Below, in pieces: positions 8,925 to 16,081 of a stretch of 64,000 bases of DNA (its first letter is position 1; the number at the start of each line of letters is the position of its first letter). The notes below the pieces were generated by a model that was not told where the DNA came from, did not search any database, and saw only the letters and a program-made list of their open reading frames with translations. Location: assembly GCA_004564215.1 (NCBI GenBank), contig CP024846.1:744001-808000 (forward strand), written 5' to 3'. The translations under genes were made by a program, and so were the position numbers. The stretch comes from Beijerinckiaceae bacterium (GTDB lineage Bacteria > Pseudomonadota > Alphaproteobacteria > Rhizobiales > Beijerinckiaceae).

Positions 8925-9297
8925 ATGGATGGTCGTGAATTTATTGTCGCCGTTGGAAGTGCCGCCATGATGACTTCGACCGCTCCGGCTTTCGCACGGC
9001 TGAGGGGTGGCGTTTCTCGATCACGCAGTCCCCCGCGTCGGATTGACCGTGAGCGGTCCGGTGCGCGAACTCTCGCTTTATTTTACTAGAGAAGTGCTCT
9101 ATTCCAGCGTTCAGGTCACAAGTCCCACCGGAGCCGTAATTGCGTCCAGCAAACCCATCAATGATCCTTCCGAGCAAAGCGTTGTGAGCGTTCGTTTTGG
9201 CCATGCGCTCAAGCCCGGCACCTATTTGGTGAGCTGGCATGTCGTCTCGATCTACGAACGTCCGACTTCCGGTACCTTTCGATTTACGGTCTCTTGA
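8925..9297 (+). pseudogene. Second CopC paralogue, frameshifted and lacking copper ligands
   Basis: A frame from ATG 8925 encodes a convincing signal peptide (EFIVAVGSAAMMTSTAPAFA), then leaves the CopC reading frame. The CopC body (AFLDHAVPRVGLTVSG to SGTFRFTVS, 96 residues) continues in another frame from 9007. The offset is 82 bases, so the two parts differ by one base in phase. The body is about 60 percent alike to the intact CopC upstream, but the ligand motif is SWHVVSIYERPTSG instead of SWHVVSVDTHPSQG, so the Asp and second His are gone, and the N-terminal His is missing at the junction. A cytoplasmic product from GTG 9007 is possible but has no well-spaced ribosome site. A sequencing error could explain the shift but not the lost ligands. 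Confidence 0.75.
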
Positions 9298-9433
9298 ACC
9301 ATTGTTGTTCATGACCGCTTCCGTCATGATTCTGCCGCAGTGGACGTCCCTCCCCCTTAGGTATTCTCCCTGAGTTGGCATGGCGATGCCGTCAAATAGA
9401 ATGGGCGGGCTTTGAACATGATAGGGAAGACCA

Positions 9434-9976
9434 ATGCCACGGGTCTCGCCAACGATTCTGCGTTACGATGGTCTGACGATCTGGTTCCATTGGACAGTGG
9501 CGTTGCTCGTCACGGTACTCTGGTTGGTGGCGCAGGTGATCGACTGGTTTCCGAAAGGCATGCCCCGGATCGAAGTGCGATCGATCCATATTGGCCTTGG
9601 GTTATTGCTCAGTGTCCTGCTGGTGGCGCGCGGAGTGTGGCGGGCAACGCGCGGGCGGGTCCTGCCCCCGGGCGATCGCGGGACGCTGCACGTCCTGGCG
9701 AAATCGATGCACTATACGCTTTATGTCCTTTTGTTCGCCATGGTTCTGGTAGGGATCTTCCTTGTCTGGGTCCGCGGCGACAGTTTTTTTGGCCTGTTCA
9801 CCGTGCCTGCCTTCGATCCTGGAAATAAAGCGTTGCGCGACAATGTTGAGGAATTGCATGGCACGATCGCGACCGTCATTCTTGTTCTCGCCGGCCTGCA
9901 TGCCTTGGCGAGCCTCATCCATCATTATTTATGGCATGATAATATCTTGCAGCGTATGTTTCCGGGTAGAAGCTAA
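9434..9976 (+). CDS. Cytochrome b561 family protein
   Basis: 180 residues with four membrane segments. Candidate haem ligands lie in IWFHWTVALLVTVLW, IEVRSIHIGLGLLLSVLL, KSMHYTLYVLLFAMV and ELHGTIATVILVLAGLHALASLIHHY, the pattern of bacterial CybB/YodB cytochromes. Such proteins shuttle electrons between quinol and periplasmic acceptors, often superoxide or redox partners. The gene follows the broken copC by about 140 bases and may belong to the same metal/redox stretch. ATG 9434 is preceded by GGGAAGA. Confidence 0.85.
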   Translation: MPRVSPTILRYDGLTIWFHWTVALLVTVLWLVAQVIDWFPKGMPRIEVRSIHIGLGLLLSVLLVARGVWRATRGRVLPPGDRGTLHVLAKSMHYTLYVLLFAMVLVGIFLVWVRGDSFFGLFTVPAFDPGNKALRDNVEELHGTIATVILVLAGLHALASLIHHYLWHDNILQRMFPGRS

Positions 9977-9998
9977 GCTAGCGGAAATACGTTCTTAG

Positions 9999-10697
9999 AT
10001 GCCCGTCACGCCGCACGTTGAAAAGCACTTTCTCGCGTCCGCACTCGTCCGCGACGTCGTCATCGGAATGGCGGACGGACTCACGGTTCCTTTTGCGCTC
10101 GCAGCGGGTCTCTCGGGGGCTGTATCCTCAACACAGATCATCATTACCGCCGGTCTCGCCGAGGTGGCGGCGGGTGGCTTGGCGATGGGTCTTGGCGGAT
10201 ATCTGGCGGCGCGCACGGATCTCGAACATTATCGGTCCGAACTGCAACGGGAAAAGAACGAGGTCAAACAAGTCCCGGAAAGTGAGCGCGCCGAAGTCCG
10301 ACAGATTTTGCGCGGCCAGGGTCTCGATCCCGCCTTGGCTGAAACGGTGACCGCCGCGCTCACCCGCGATTCGGAACGCTGGATCCGTTTCATGATGCGC
10401 TTCGAACTCGGCCTGGAAGAACCTGAAGCCGGTCGGGAACTCAAGAGCGCCCTGACGATCGGCGCCGCCTATGTCGTCGGTGGGCTCATTCCGCTGTCGC
10501 CCTACTTCCTGCTGCCGACAGTTTCCCGCGCATTGCCGATCTCGATTCTGGTGACCTTGGCAGCTCTCTTGATCTTTGGCGGCGTCAAGGGCCAAATGAC
10601 CGGAGTTTCGCCTGTCCGAAGCGCTCTGCAGACCGCGATTGTCGGTTCTCTTGCGGCCGCCGCCGCTTTTGCCATCGCCCGGGCAGTTGGCGCGTGA
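9999..10697 (+). CDS. VIT1/CCC1 family iron/manganese transporter
   Basis: 232 residues. The opening LVRDVVIGMADGLTVPFALAAGLSGA followed by EVAAGGLAMGLGGYLAARTD is the signature first two membrane segments of the VIT/CCC1 family, which move Fe2+ or Mn2+ out of the cytoplasm. A charged middle region (EKNEVKQVPESERAEVRQIL) matches the family's cytoplasmic metal-binding domain, and three C-terminal segments follow (AAYVVGGLIPLSPYFLLP). It lies 22 bases after the cytochrome b561 gene, probably cotranscribed. Metal specificity cannot be read from sequence. Confidence 0.9.
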   Translation: MPVTPHVEKHFLASALVRDVVIGMADGLTVPFALAAGLSGAVSSTQIIITAGLAEVAAGGLAMGLGGYLAARTDLEHYRSELQREKNEVKQVPESERAEVRQILRGQGLDPALAETVTAALTRDSERWIRFMMRFELGLEEPEAGRELKSALTIGAAYVVGGLIPLSPYFLLPTVSRALPISILVTLAALLIFGGVKGQMTGVSPVRSALQTAIVGSLAAAAAFAIARAVGA

Positions 10698-10779
10698 TCG
10701 CCCGCTTGCGCGGGCAATTCTTGCCAATTTCGATTTGCGATTCGCACCGTGATCGAAAACCGCGCAACCGGGTGGGCTG

Positions 10780-12057
10780 ATGTTCAATCTTGATCCCGTG
10801 ATCCTCAGTCTGGCCGTCGCTCTTGGTATCGGCCTCCTCATTGGCACGGAGCGCGAGCGCCGAAAGGGAGAAGGAGTAGACCGCTCGCCCGCCGGTCTTC
10901 GGACATTTGCGCTCGCTTCCATCACCGGGGCGATCAGCCTCATCGTCGGCGGAGTCCCTCTTCTCGCCGTTACGCTCGGCGGAATTTTTGCGCTTTCCGC
11001 GCTCGCCCATTGGCGCGAGCATGACGACGATCCGGGTCTCACCACGGAAATCGCCCTGAGCGCGGCAACGCTTCTCGGCGGCCTTGCAATAACGCAACCG
11101 GGGCTTGCGGCCGGCATTGCGGTCGCGGTGACGATTCTGTTGAGCGCCCGATCGGCTCTCCACCGCTTTGTCCGCTCCGTGCTCAGCGAGATTGAAGTCA
11201 AGGACGCTTTGATCTTCGCCGCCGCCACGCTGATCGTATTGCCGATATTGCCAAATCAAAACATGGGGCCGTTCGACTCCCTCAATCCTCACACGATCTG
11301 GATCATCGTCATTCTTGTCATGGCGGTCGGCGCGCTTGGCCATATCGCGGTCCGGCTCGTGGGAGCCCGCTATGGACTTCCCGTCGCTGGCTTGGCTTCC
11401 GGGTTCATTTCCGGCACGGCAACCGTTGCGGCCATGGGCGCGCGCGCGGCAAAGACGCCAGCCGAGCTTTGGCCCGTGGCGGCGGGCGCGGTCCTGTCGA
11501 CGGTCGGAACCCTCATTCAATTGGGTTTGGTGCTCGCTGCGACGAATATCGAGGTGCTGAAAGCCGTCGCGCTTCCCCTTGCGTTAGGTGGCGCCGCCGC
11601 GGTTTTATATGGCCTAGCGTTCTCGCTTGTCGCCTTCAACGAGGGTGCGGAAGCCGTGGAGGAGCACGGACAAGCGTTCAGCCCGTGGGCGGCCATCATC
11701 TTCGCGGCGATGCTCACGGCGGTTTTGCTCATTTCAAGAGCCATGAACGAATGGTTTGGCGCAACCGGCGTCGTGGCCACCGCGGCTTTCGCAGGTTTGG
11801 CGAGTATCGATCCGGCGGCCATTTCAGTTGCCGTCCTTACCAGCGCCGGAAAGATGGCGGCAAGCGAAGCTGTGCTTCCCATCTTGATCGCTCTATCGGT
11901 GAACACGCTGACCAAAATCGTCCTGGCCATAACCACCGGCGGTCTTGGCTTCAGTTTGCGCGTCGTGCCTGGTTTGGCCTTTGTCGTCCTCGCCGCCTGG
12001 GCGGGATGGTGGTTGCCGGTATCGAAACTTGACTTTATCGGTATCCTTCCCGGCTAG
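10780..12057 (+). CDS. MgtC/SapB family membrane protein with DUF4010 domain
   Basis: 425 residues, almost all membrane segments. The N-terminal domain (LAVALGIGLLIGTERERRKGE, GLRTFALASITGAI) is MgtC/SapB-like; the long C-terminal part (YGLPVAGLASGFISGTATVAAMGARA) matches the DUF4010 domain usually fused to it. MgtC proteins influence Mg2+ adaptation and membrane energetics, but the exact job of the DUF4010 form is unknown. The TAG stop codon is the first base triplet of a palindromic repeat (12055-12173), so the present 3' end may have been shaped by repeat insertion. Confidence 0.85.
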   Translation: MFNLDPVILSLAVALGIGLLIGTERERRKGEGVDRSPAGLRTFALASITGAISLIVGGVPLLAVTLGGIFALSALAHWREHDDDPGLTTEIALSAATLLGGLAITQPGLAAGIAVAVTILLSARSALHRFVRSVLSEIEVKDALIFAAATLIVLPILPNQNMGPFDSLNPHTIWIIVILVMAVGALGHIAVRLVGARYGLPVAGLASGFISGTATVAAMGARAAKTPAELWPVAAGAVLSTVGTLIQLGLVLAATNIEVLKAVALPLALGGAAAVLYGLAFSLVAFNEGAEAVEEHGQAFSPWAAIIFAAMLTAVLLISRAMNEWFGATGVVATAAFAGLASIDPAAISVAVLTSAGKMAASEAVLPILIALSVNTLTKIVLAITTGGLGFSLRVVPGLAFVVLAAWAGWWLPVSKLDFIGILPG

Positions 12058-12173
12058 ATCACGTTCATGATTTTGGATTGACTCAATCCAAAATCATGAA
12101 CGTGATCGATTCCAAAAGTTTAGAGCGGGATGCGGGCGGAAAACCGGTTTCCCCTTTTCCTCATCCCGCTCTA
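12055..12173. repeat. Compound palindromic repeat (family A), copy 1
   Basis: The first half is a perfect 25-bp inverted repeat at 12057-12081 and 12083-12107, beginning GATCACGTTCATGATTTTGG. The second half, 12121-12173, is bounded by TAGAGCGGGATG and its exact complement CATCCCGCTCTA. The second half matches the reverse complement of 38827-38879 at all but two of 53 positions, and the linker GATTCCAAAAG is shared too. This is a dispersed, REP/BIME-like chromosomal element. Its first bases form the stop codon of the upstream MgtC-family gene. Confidence 0.9.
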
Positions 12174-12225
12174 GAGGCTTGTTGCCTCATCTGTCCCGTG
12201 CCCACGATCTTACGATTGCAAGCTC

Positions 12226-13206
12226 ATGCCCCGTCTTACCATTTCCGTTGAGCGTTTCCCGATTCTCGGCAAATTCGTGATTGCGCGCGGCGCGAAAACA
12301 GAAGCTGTCGTGGTCGTCGCAACCATCGAGGACAAGGATTTTCGCGGGCGTGGCGAGGCCGTGCCCTATGCCCGCTACGGCGAGAGCGTCGAGAGCGTCC
12401 TCCGGCAGGTTGACTCTGTGCGTTCGGCAATCGAGGTAGGCGCGGATCGCGCGGAACTTCAGTCCCTCCTTCCGCCGGGTGCAGCCCGCAATGCGCTCGA
12501 TTGCGCGCTGTGGGATTTTGCCGCGAAGCAAAGCGGTATATCCGTGCATGAACTCGCTTCCGTGCCCCCTCCAAAACCCGTCACCACGGCCTACACAATC
12601 TCAGTCGGCAGCGCCTCGGAAATGGCGCAGGCGGCAGCCAATGCAAGCCTGCGTCCGCTGCTGAAAATCAAGCTTGCCGGCGAAGGCGACGCGGACCGTC
12701 TGTCCGCGGTCCGCTCCGCTGCGCCGGATGCGACCCTCATCGTCGATGCCAATGAAGCTTGGTCGATGGACAATCTCGAACACAATCTCGCCGATTGTGC
12801 CAAGTTTGGTGTCGCTTTGATTGAGCAACCGCTTCCGGCCAGCCAGGATGCGCAACTCGCCAACATCGAACATATCGTGCCGATTTACGCCGACGAGAGC
12901 GTTCACGACAGAACCGGCCTCGAAACCCTGCGAGAACGTTACGACGGCATCAATGTCAAACTCGATAAGACCGGCGGTCTGACTGAAGCATTGGCTCTTG
13001 TAAGGCAAGCCGAAGCCCTTGGCTTCGAGCTCATGATTGGCTGCATGGTTGCAAGCTCACTGGCAATGGCACCCGCTCTATTGCTCGGCTCTCGCGCTCG
13101 CTTCGTCGATCTCGATGGTCCCCTTCTTCTCGCAGCGGACCGGCCGGAAGGGCTTCGCTATGAGGGCTCGCTGATATACCCGCCCTCGCGGGATTTATGG
13201 GGATAG
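12226..13206 (+). CDS. dgcA: L-Ala-D/L-Glu (dipeptide) epimerase, enolase superfamily
   Basis: 326 residues with the muconate-lactonizing-enzyme fold. The acid/base lysine is in LLKIKLAG, the metal ligands in IVDANEAW, IEQPLP and YADES, and the second lysine in NVKLDKTGG. The loop GRGEAVPYARYGES and the C-terminal IGCMVASSLAMAPALLL and DLDGPLLL are typical of dipeptide epimerases (DgcA/YcjG group). These enzymes interconvert the D- and L-forms of Ala-Glu, used in murein peptide recycling. The name dgcA rests on family likeness; other dipeptide specificities are possible. It starts at ATG 12226 after the palindromic repeat. Confidence 0.85.
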   Translation: MPRLTISVERFPILGKFVIARGAKTEAVVVVATIEDKDFRGRGEAVPYARYGESVESVLRQVDSVRSAIEVGADRAELQSLLPPGAARNALDCALWDFAAKQSGISVHELASVPPPKPVTTAYTISVGSASEMAQAAANASLRPLLKIKLAGEGDADRLSAVRSAAPDATLIVDANEAWSMDNLEHNLADCAKFGVALIEQPLPASQDAQLANIEHIVPIYADESVHDRTGLETLRERYDGINVKLDKTGGLTEALALVRQAEALGFELMIGCMVASSLAMAPALLLGSRARFVDLDGPLLLAADRPEGLRYEGSLIYPPSRDLWG

Positions 13207-13326
13207 CGTCAAGCTGAACGAGAGCATCACCGGCAAGGCCGGCGTGTCTGTTTTTTGGTCGGAAATGCGGTAAGGTGAGAGAAATCATCCGCCAGTCGGA
13301 CCGCGCGGCCACGCCTAGGGGGGCCC

Positions 13327-14145
13327 ATGCCGAAAAAAACAGATTTTGACTCGCTCATCGAGGAATCCTTCCTGCCGCCCCGCGACATTATCGATCCCGT
13401 GGCCATGGTCAGCCGTGAGCTCAAAAAGCCGCTGCCCAAGCGATTCTACAAGGAGGCAATGGTACAATCACGGGACGGTCAGTTCCTTTTGCTTCTCGAT
13501 GGCCGAGCCGCCAAGACCCCCGGCAAAAAGCCCTTGGCCTTGCCGACTTTGGCGGCAGCACAAGCGCTCGCCGCCGAATGGTCGAGCCAAGGCGAATTCA
13601 TCGATCCGGCCACCATGCCGCTGACCCGCATCGTCAATTCCGCGATCGACGGCGTTGCGCAACGGATGGACGCCACGGTCGAAGAAATTGCCAAATATGC
13701 GGACTCAGATCTCACCTGCTATCGCGCCAGCCAGCCGGATTCGCTCGTGCGCGCGCAAGCGGCGGCGTTCGATCCGGTCCTTGCGTTTGCCCGCGATAGC
13801 CTCGGTGCGAGTTTCATTTGCACCGAAGGCCTAATGCATGTGGAACAGCCCCGGGCGGCCCGCACGGCGGTGCTGGAGGCGATCAAGGCCATGCAACGCG
13901 AACCGGCCGCGGCTTTCGTGCTCGCCGCGCTCCATGTGATGACAAGCCTTACCGGCTCGGTCCTCATCGCGCTCGCCGTGGCAAAGCGAATGCTGACACC
14001 TGCCGCCGGCTGGGCTGCCGCCCATGTGGACGAAGATTTTGAAATGCGCGCCTGGGGTCAGGATGCGGAGGCGCTGCGCCGCCGGGAATGGCGATGGCTT
14101 GAAATGGACGCGGCGGCGCGACTTCTTCAGGCGGTGTCGGATTAG
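13327..14145 (+). CDS. ATP12 family F1-ATPase assembly chaperone
   Basis: 272 residues. PLPKRFYKEAMVQSRDGQFLLLLDGRAAKTPGKKPL is the hallmark N-terminal region of the ATP12 family, followed by ALAAEWSSQGEFIDPATMPLTRIVNSAID. ATP12 helps assemble the F1 part of ATP synthase by chaperoning the alpha subunit; it is found in mitochondria and alphaproteobacteria, so the gene supports the taxonomic call. It is a single gene, starting at ATG 13327, and its 3' end faces the broken DUF4260 gene. Confidence 0.92.
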   Translation: MPKKTDFDSLIEESFLPPRDIIDPVAMVSRELKKPLPKRFYKEAMVQSRDGQFLLLLDGRAAKTPGKKPLALPTLAAAQALAAEWSSQGEFIDPATMPLTRIVNSAIDGVAQRMDATVEEIAKYADSDLTCYRASQPDSLVRAQAAAFDPVLAFARDSLGASFICTEGLMHVEQPRAARTAVLEAIKAMQREPAAAFVLAALHVMTSLTGSVLIALAVAKRMLTPAAGWAAAHVDEDFEMRAWGQDAEALRRREWRWLEMDAAARLLQAVSD

Positions 14146-14154
14146 CGGCCACAC

Positions 14155-14332
14155 CTAGCCAAGACGGCCGAGGTGGCCGAGGTATGTCGAGTTGAAAGCC
14201 GCCTGATATTTGAGCCCGAAGCCCAACGCGCGGTCGATGCCGATCGATGTAAAGGATCGCGACGGCGAGCCCCTCCGCCCGCAACAAGAAAAGCGGTGCA
14301 CCGTTGACGAAACCGGGCGGCTTAGCGATCAT
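14155..14332 (-). pseudogene. DUF4260 gene with internal deletion (N- and C-terminal remnants)
   Basis: On the minus strand, ATG 14332 opens MIAKPPGFVNGAPLFLLRAE, continuing GLAVAILY, the typical start of DUF4260 membrane proteins. About 80 bases later, in a different frame, comes IGIDRALGFGLKYQAAFNST then YLGHLGRLG and a stop at 14155-14157, the family's conserved C-terminus (usually HIGFDRALGYGLKY). DUF4260 proteins are about 115-120 residues; here only about 59 codons' worth remain, so the central membrane part is gone and the frame is broken at about 14250. Identification is by recall of the family consensus. Confidence 0.75.
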
Positions 14333-14528
14333 CTCCTGGTCTCCTTTTGGCTTTGGTTCATAAGACGGGCTCGGCCCTCGTCCACGGTCCTCGACGGCGG
14401 AAGCCGGTTTCGTGTTAAGATGCTACAAAAGCAAAGGTCCGATGCGCACTCCGTTTCCTTGGCCAAACGATATTTCCTAACGATATTTCAATGAGCACGC
14501 CCACTATCAAAGAGCTTAAGTAAGAGCG
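14333..14528. other. Intergenic leader of pccB
   Basis: Together with the pseudogene this fills the 383-base interval between the ATP12 gene and pccB. No further gene is visible. The last 100 bases before pccB are richer in A+T (CGATATTTCCTAACGATATT near 14469-14488, containing two copies of CGATATTTC/CGATATTTCA) and probably contain its promoter, but no clear -35/-10 pair can be assigned. Confidence 0.4.
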
Positions 14529-16061
14529 ATGAAATCCATTCTCGAGCGACTTGCCGAGCGCCGTACCCAGGCCCTGCGCGGGGGCGGACAGCAGCGCGTC
14601 GCCGCGCAACACGAATCCGGCAAACTCACTGCGCGGGAACGAATCGAGCTTTTGGCCGATGAGGGCTCGTTCGAGGAGTTCGGCATGTTCGTCGAACATC
14701 GGGCGACCGACTTCGGCATGGATAAGCGCCACGCGCCCGGCGACGGAGTCGTCACCGGATCCGGCACTATCAATGGCCGCACCGTTTTTGTCTTCGCCAA
14801 GGATTTCACCGTTTTCGGCGGGTCGCTCTCTGAAACCCATGCACAGAAAATCGCCAAACTCCAAGATATGGCGCTCAGAAATCGCGCTCCCATCATCGGT
14901 CTTTTCGACTCAGGGGGCGCCCGCATTCAGGAAGGCGTCGCAGCGCTCGCCGGCTATGGCGAGGTCTTCCAACGCAATGTCTTGGCCTCCGGCGTCATTC
15001 CGCAGATTTCCGTGATCATGGGTCCTTGCGCCGGGGGCGACGTCTATTCCCCGGCGATGACCGATTTTGTTTTCATGGTCAAGGACACGAGCTATATGTT
15101 CGTGACCGGACCCGATGTCGTGAGGGCGGTAACCAACGAGACGGTCAGCGCCGAAGACCTCGGCGGCGCCTCCGTCCATACCGTCAAAAGCGCGGTCGCC
15201 GACGGCGCTTATGACAACGACGTCGAAGCCTTGCTGCAGATACGGCGTCTCGTCGATTTCCTGCCTTCGTCGAACTCGAGCGATGTCCCCGAATGGCGGA
15301 GTTTCGATGATATCGAGCGTTGTGACGACTCGCTCGACACGCTGGCACCGGACAATCCGGCCAAGTCCTATGACATCAAGGAACTCATCGTCAAAACCGT
15401 GGACGAAGGCGATTTCTTTGAGATTCAGGAGGCGTTTGCGCGCAATATCGTCACCGGCTTCGGCCGCATGGACGGCCGGACGGTGGGCTTTGTCGCCAAT
15501 CAGCCGATGGTGCTTGCCGGCACACTCGACTCCGACGCCTCACGCAAGGCTGCCCGCTTCGTGCGTTTCTGCGATTGCTTCAACATTCCGATCGTGACCT
15601 TCGTCGATGTGCCGGGCTTTCTCCCGGGAACTTCGCAGGAATATGGCGGGCTGATCAAGCACGGCGCCAAGCTCCTCTTCGCCTATGGAGAGGCGACAGT
15701 GCCGAAAGTGACCGTGATTACGCGCAAGGCGTTCGGCGGCGCCTATGACGTGATGGCCTCGAAACATCTGCGCGGCGATATGAATTTCGCCTGGCCGAGT
15801 GCCCAAATCGCGGTCATGGGCGCCAAGGCCGCAGTTGAGATCATCTTTCGCCAAGATGCGGACAATTCCGAAAATATTGCAGAACGCACGCGCGAATATG
15901 AGGAACGTTTTATGTCGCCCTTCGTGGCGGCGGAGCGTGGCTATATCGACGACATCATCATGCCACGCGAAACGAGAAGGCGTGTCGCGCGCGCGCTTGC
16001 AACGCTGCGCCATAAGACGCTCCAAAATCCATGGAAGAAACACAGCAACATTCCATTGTGA
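14529..16061 (+). CDS. pccB: Acyl-CoA (propionyl-CoA) carboxylase, beta/carboxyltransferase subunit
   Basis: 510 residues with both crotonase-like halves of the carboxyltransferase. The N-terminal half has [20 protein letters not shown] and [20 protein letters not shown]; the C-terminal half has [40 protein letters not shown] and [11 protein letters not shown]. This matches PccB, which transfers carboxybiotin to propionyl-CoA to give methylmalonyl-CoA in the cytoplasm, with the PccA subunit encoded 2.4 kb away on the same strand. The TonB receptor gene lies between them in the opposite direction, so the two subunits are not in one transcript. Confidence 0.93.
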   Translation: MKSILERLAERRTQALRGGGQQRVAAQHESGKLTARERIELLADEGSFEEFGMFVEHRATDFGMDKRHAPGDGVVTGSGTINGRTVFVFAKDFTVFGGSLSETHAQKIAKLQDMALRNRAPIIGLFDSGGARIQEGVAALAGYGEVFQRNVLASGVIPQISVIMGPCAGGDVYSPAMTDFVFMVKDTSYMFVTGPDVVRAVTNETVSAEDLGGASVHTVKSAVADGAYDNDVEALLQIRRLVDFLPSSNSSDVPEWRSFDDIERCDDSLDTLAPDNPAKSYDIKELIVKTVDEGDFFEIQEAFARNIVTGFGRMDGRTVGFVANQPMVLAGTLDSDASRKAARFVRFCDCFNIPIVTFVDVPGFLPGTSQEYGGLIKHGAKLLFAYGEATVPKVTVITRKAFGGAYDVMASKHLRGDMNFAWPSAQIAVMGAKAAVEIIFRQDADNSENIAERTREYEERFMSPFVAAERGYIDDIIMPRETRRRVARALATLRHKTLQNPWKKHSNIPL

Positions 16062-16081
16062 TGTTTCCTCGGAGCTTCGAT

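Noticed and set aside
8925..9297. Programmed frameshifting in the second copC
   Set aside because: There is no slippery heptamer of known type at the junction, and the copper ligands are lost as well, so decay is the simpler reading.
13227..13260. Possible terminator after the dipeptide epimerase (CCGGC/GCCGG followed by TTTTTT)
   Set aside because: The T-run is about eight bases away from the stem and the stem is short and interrupted.
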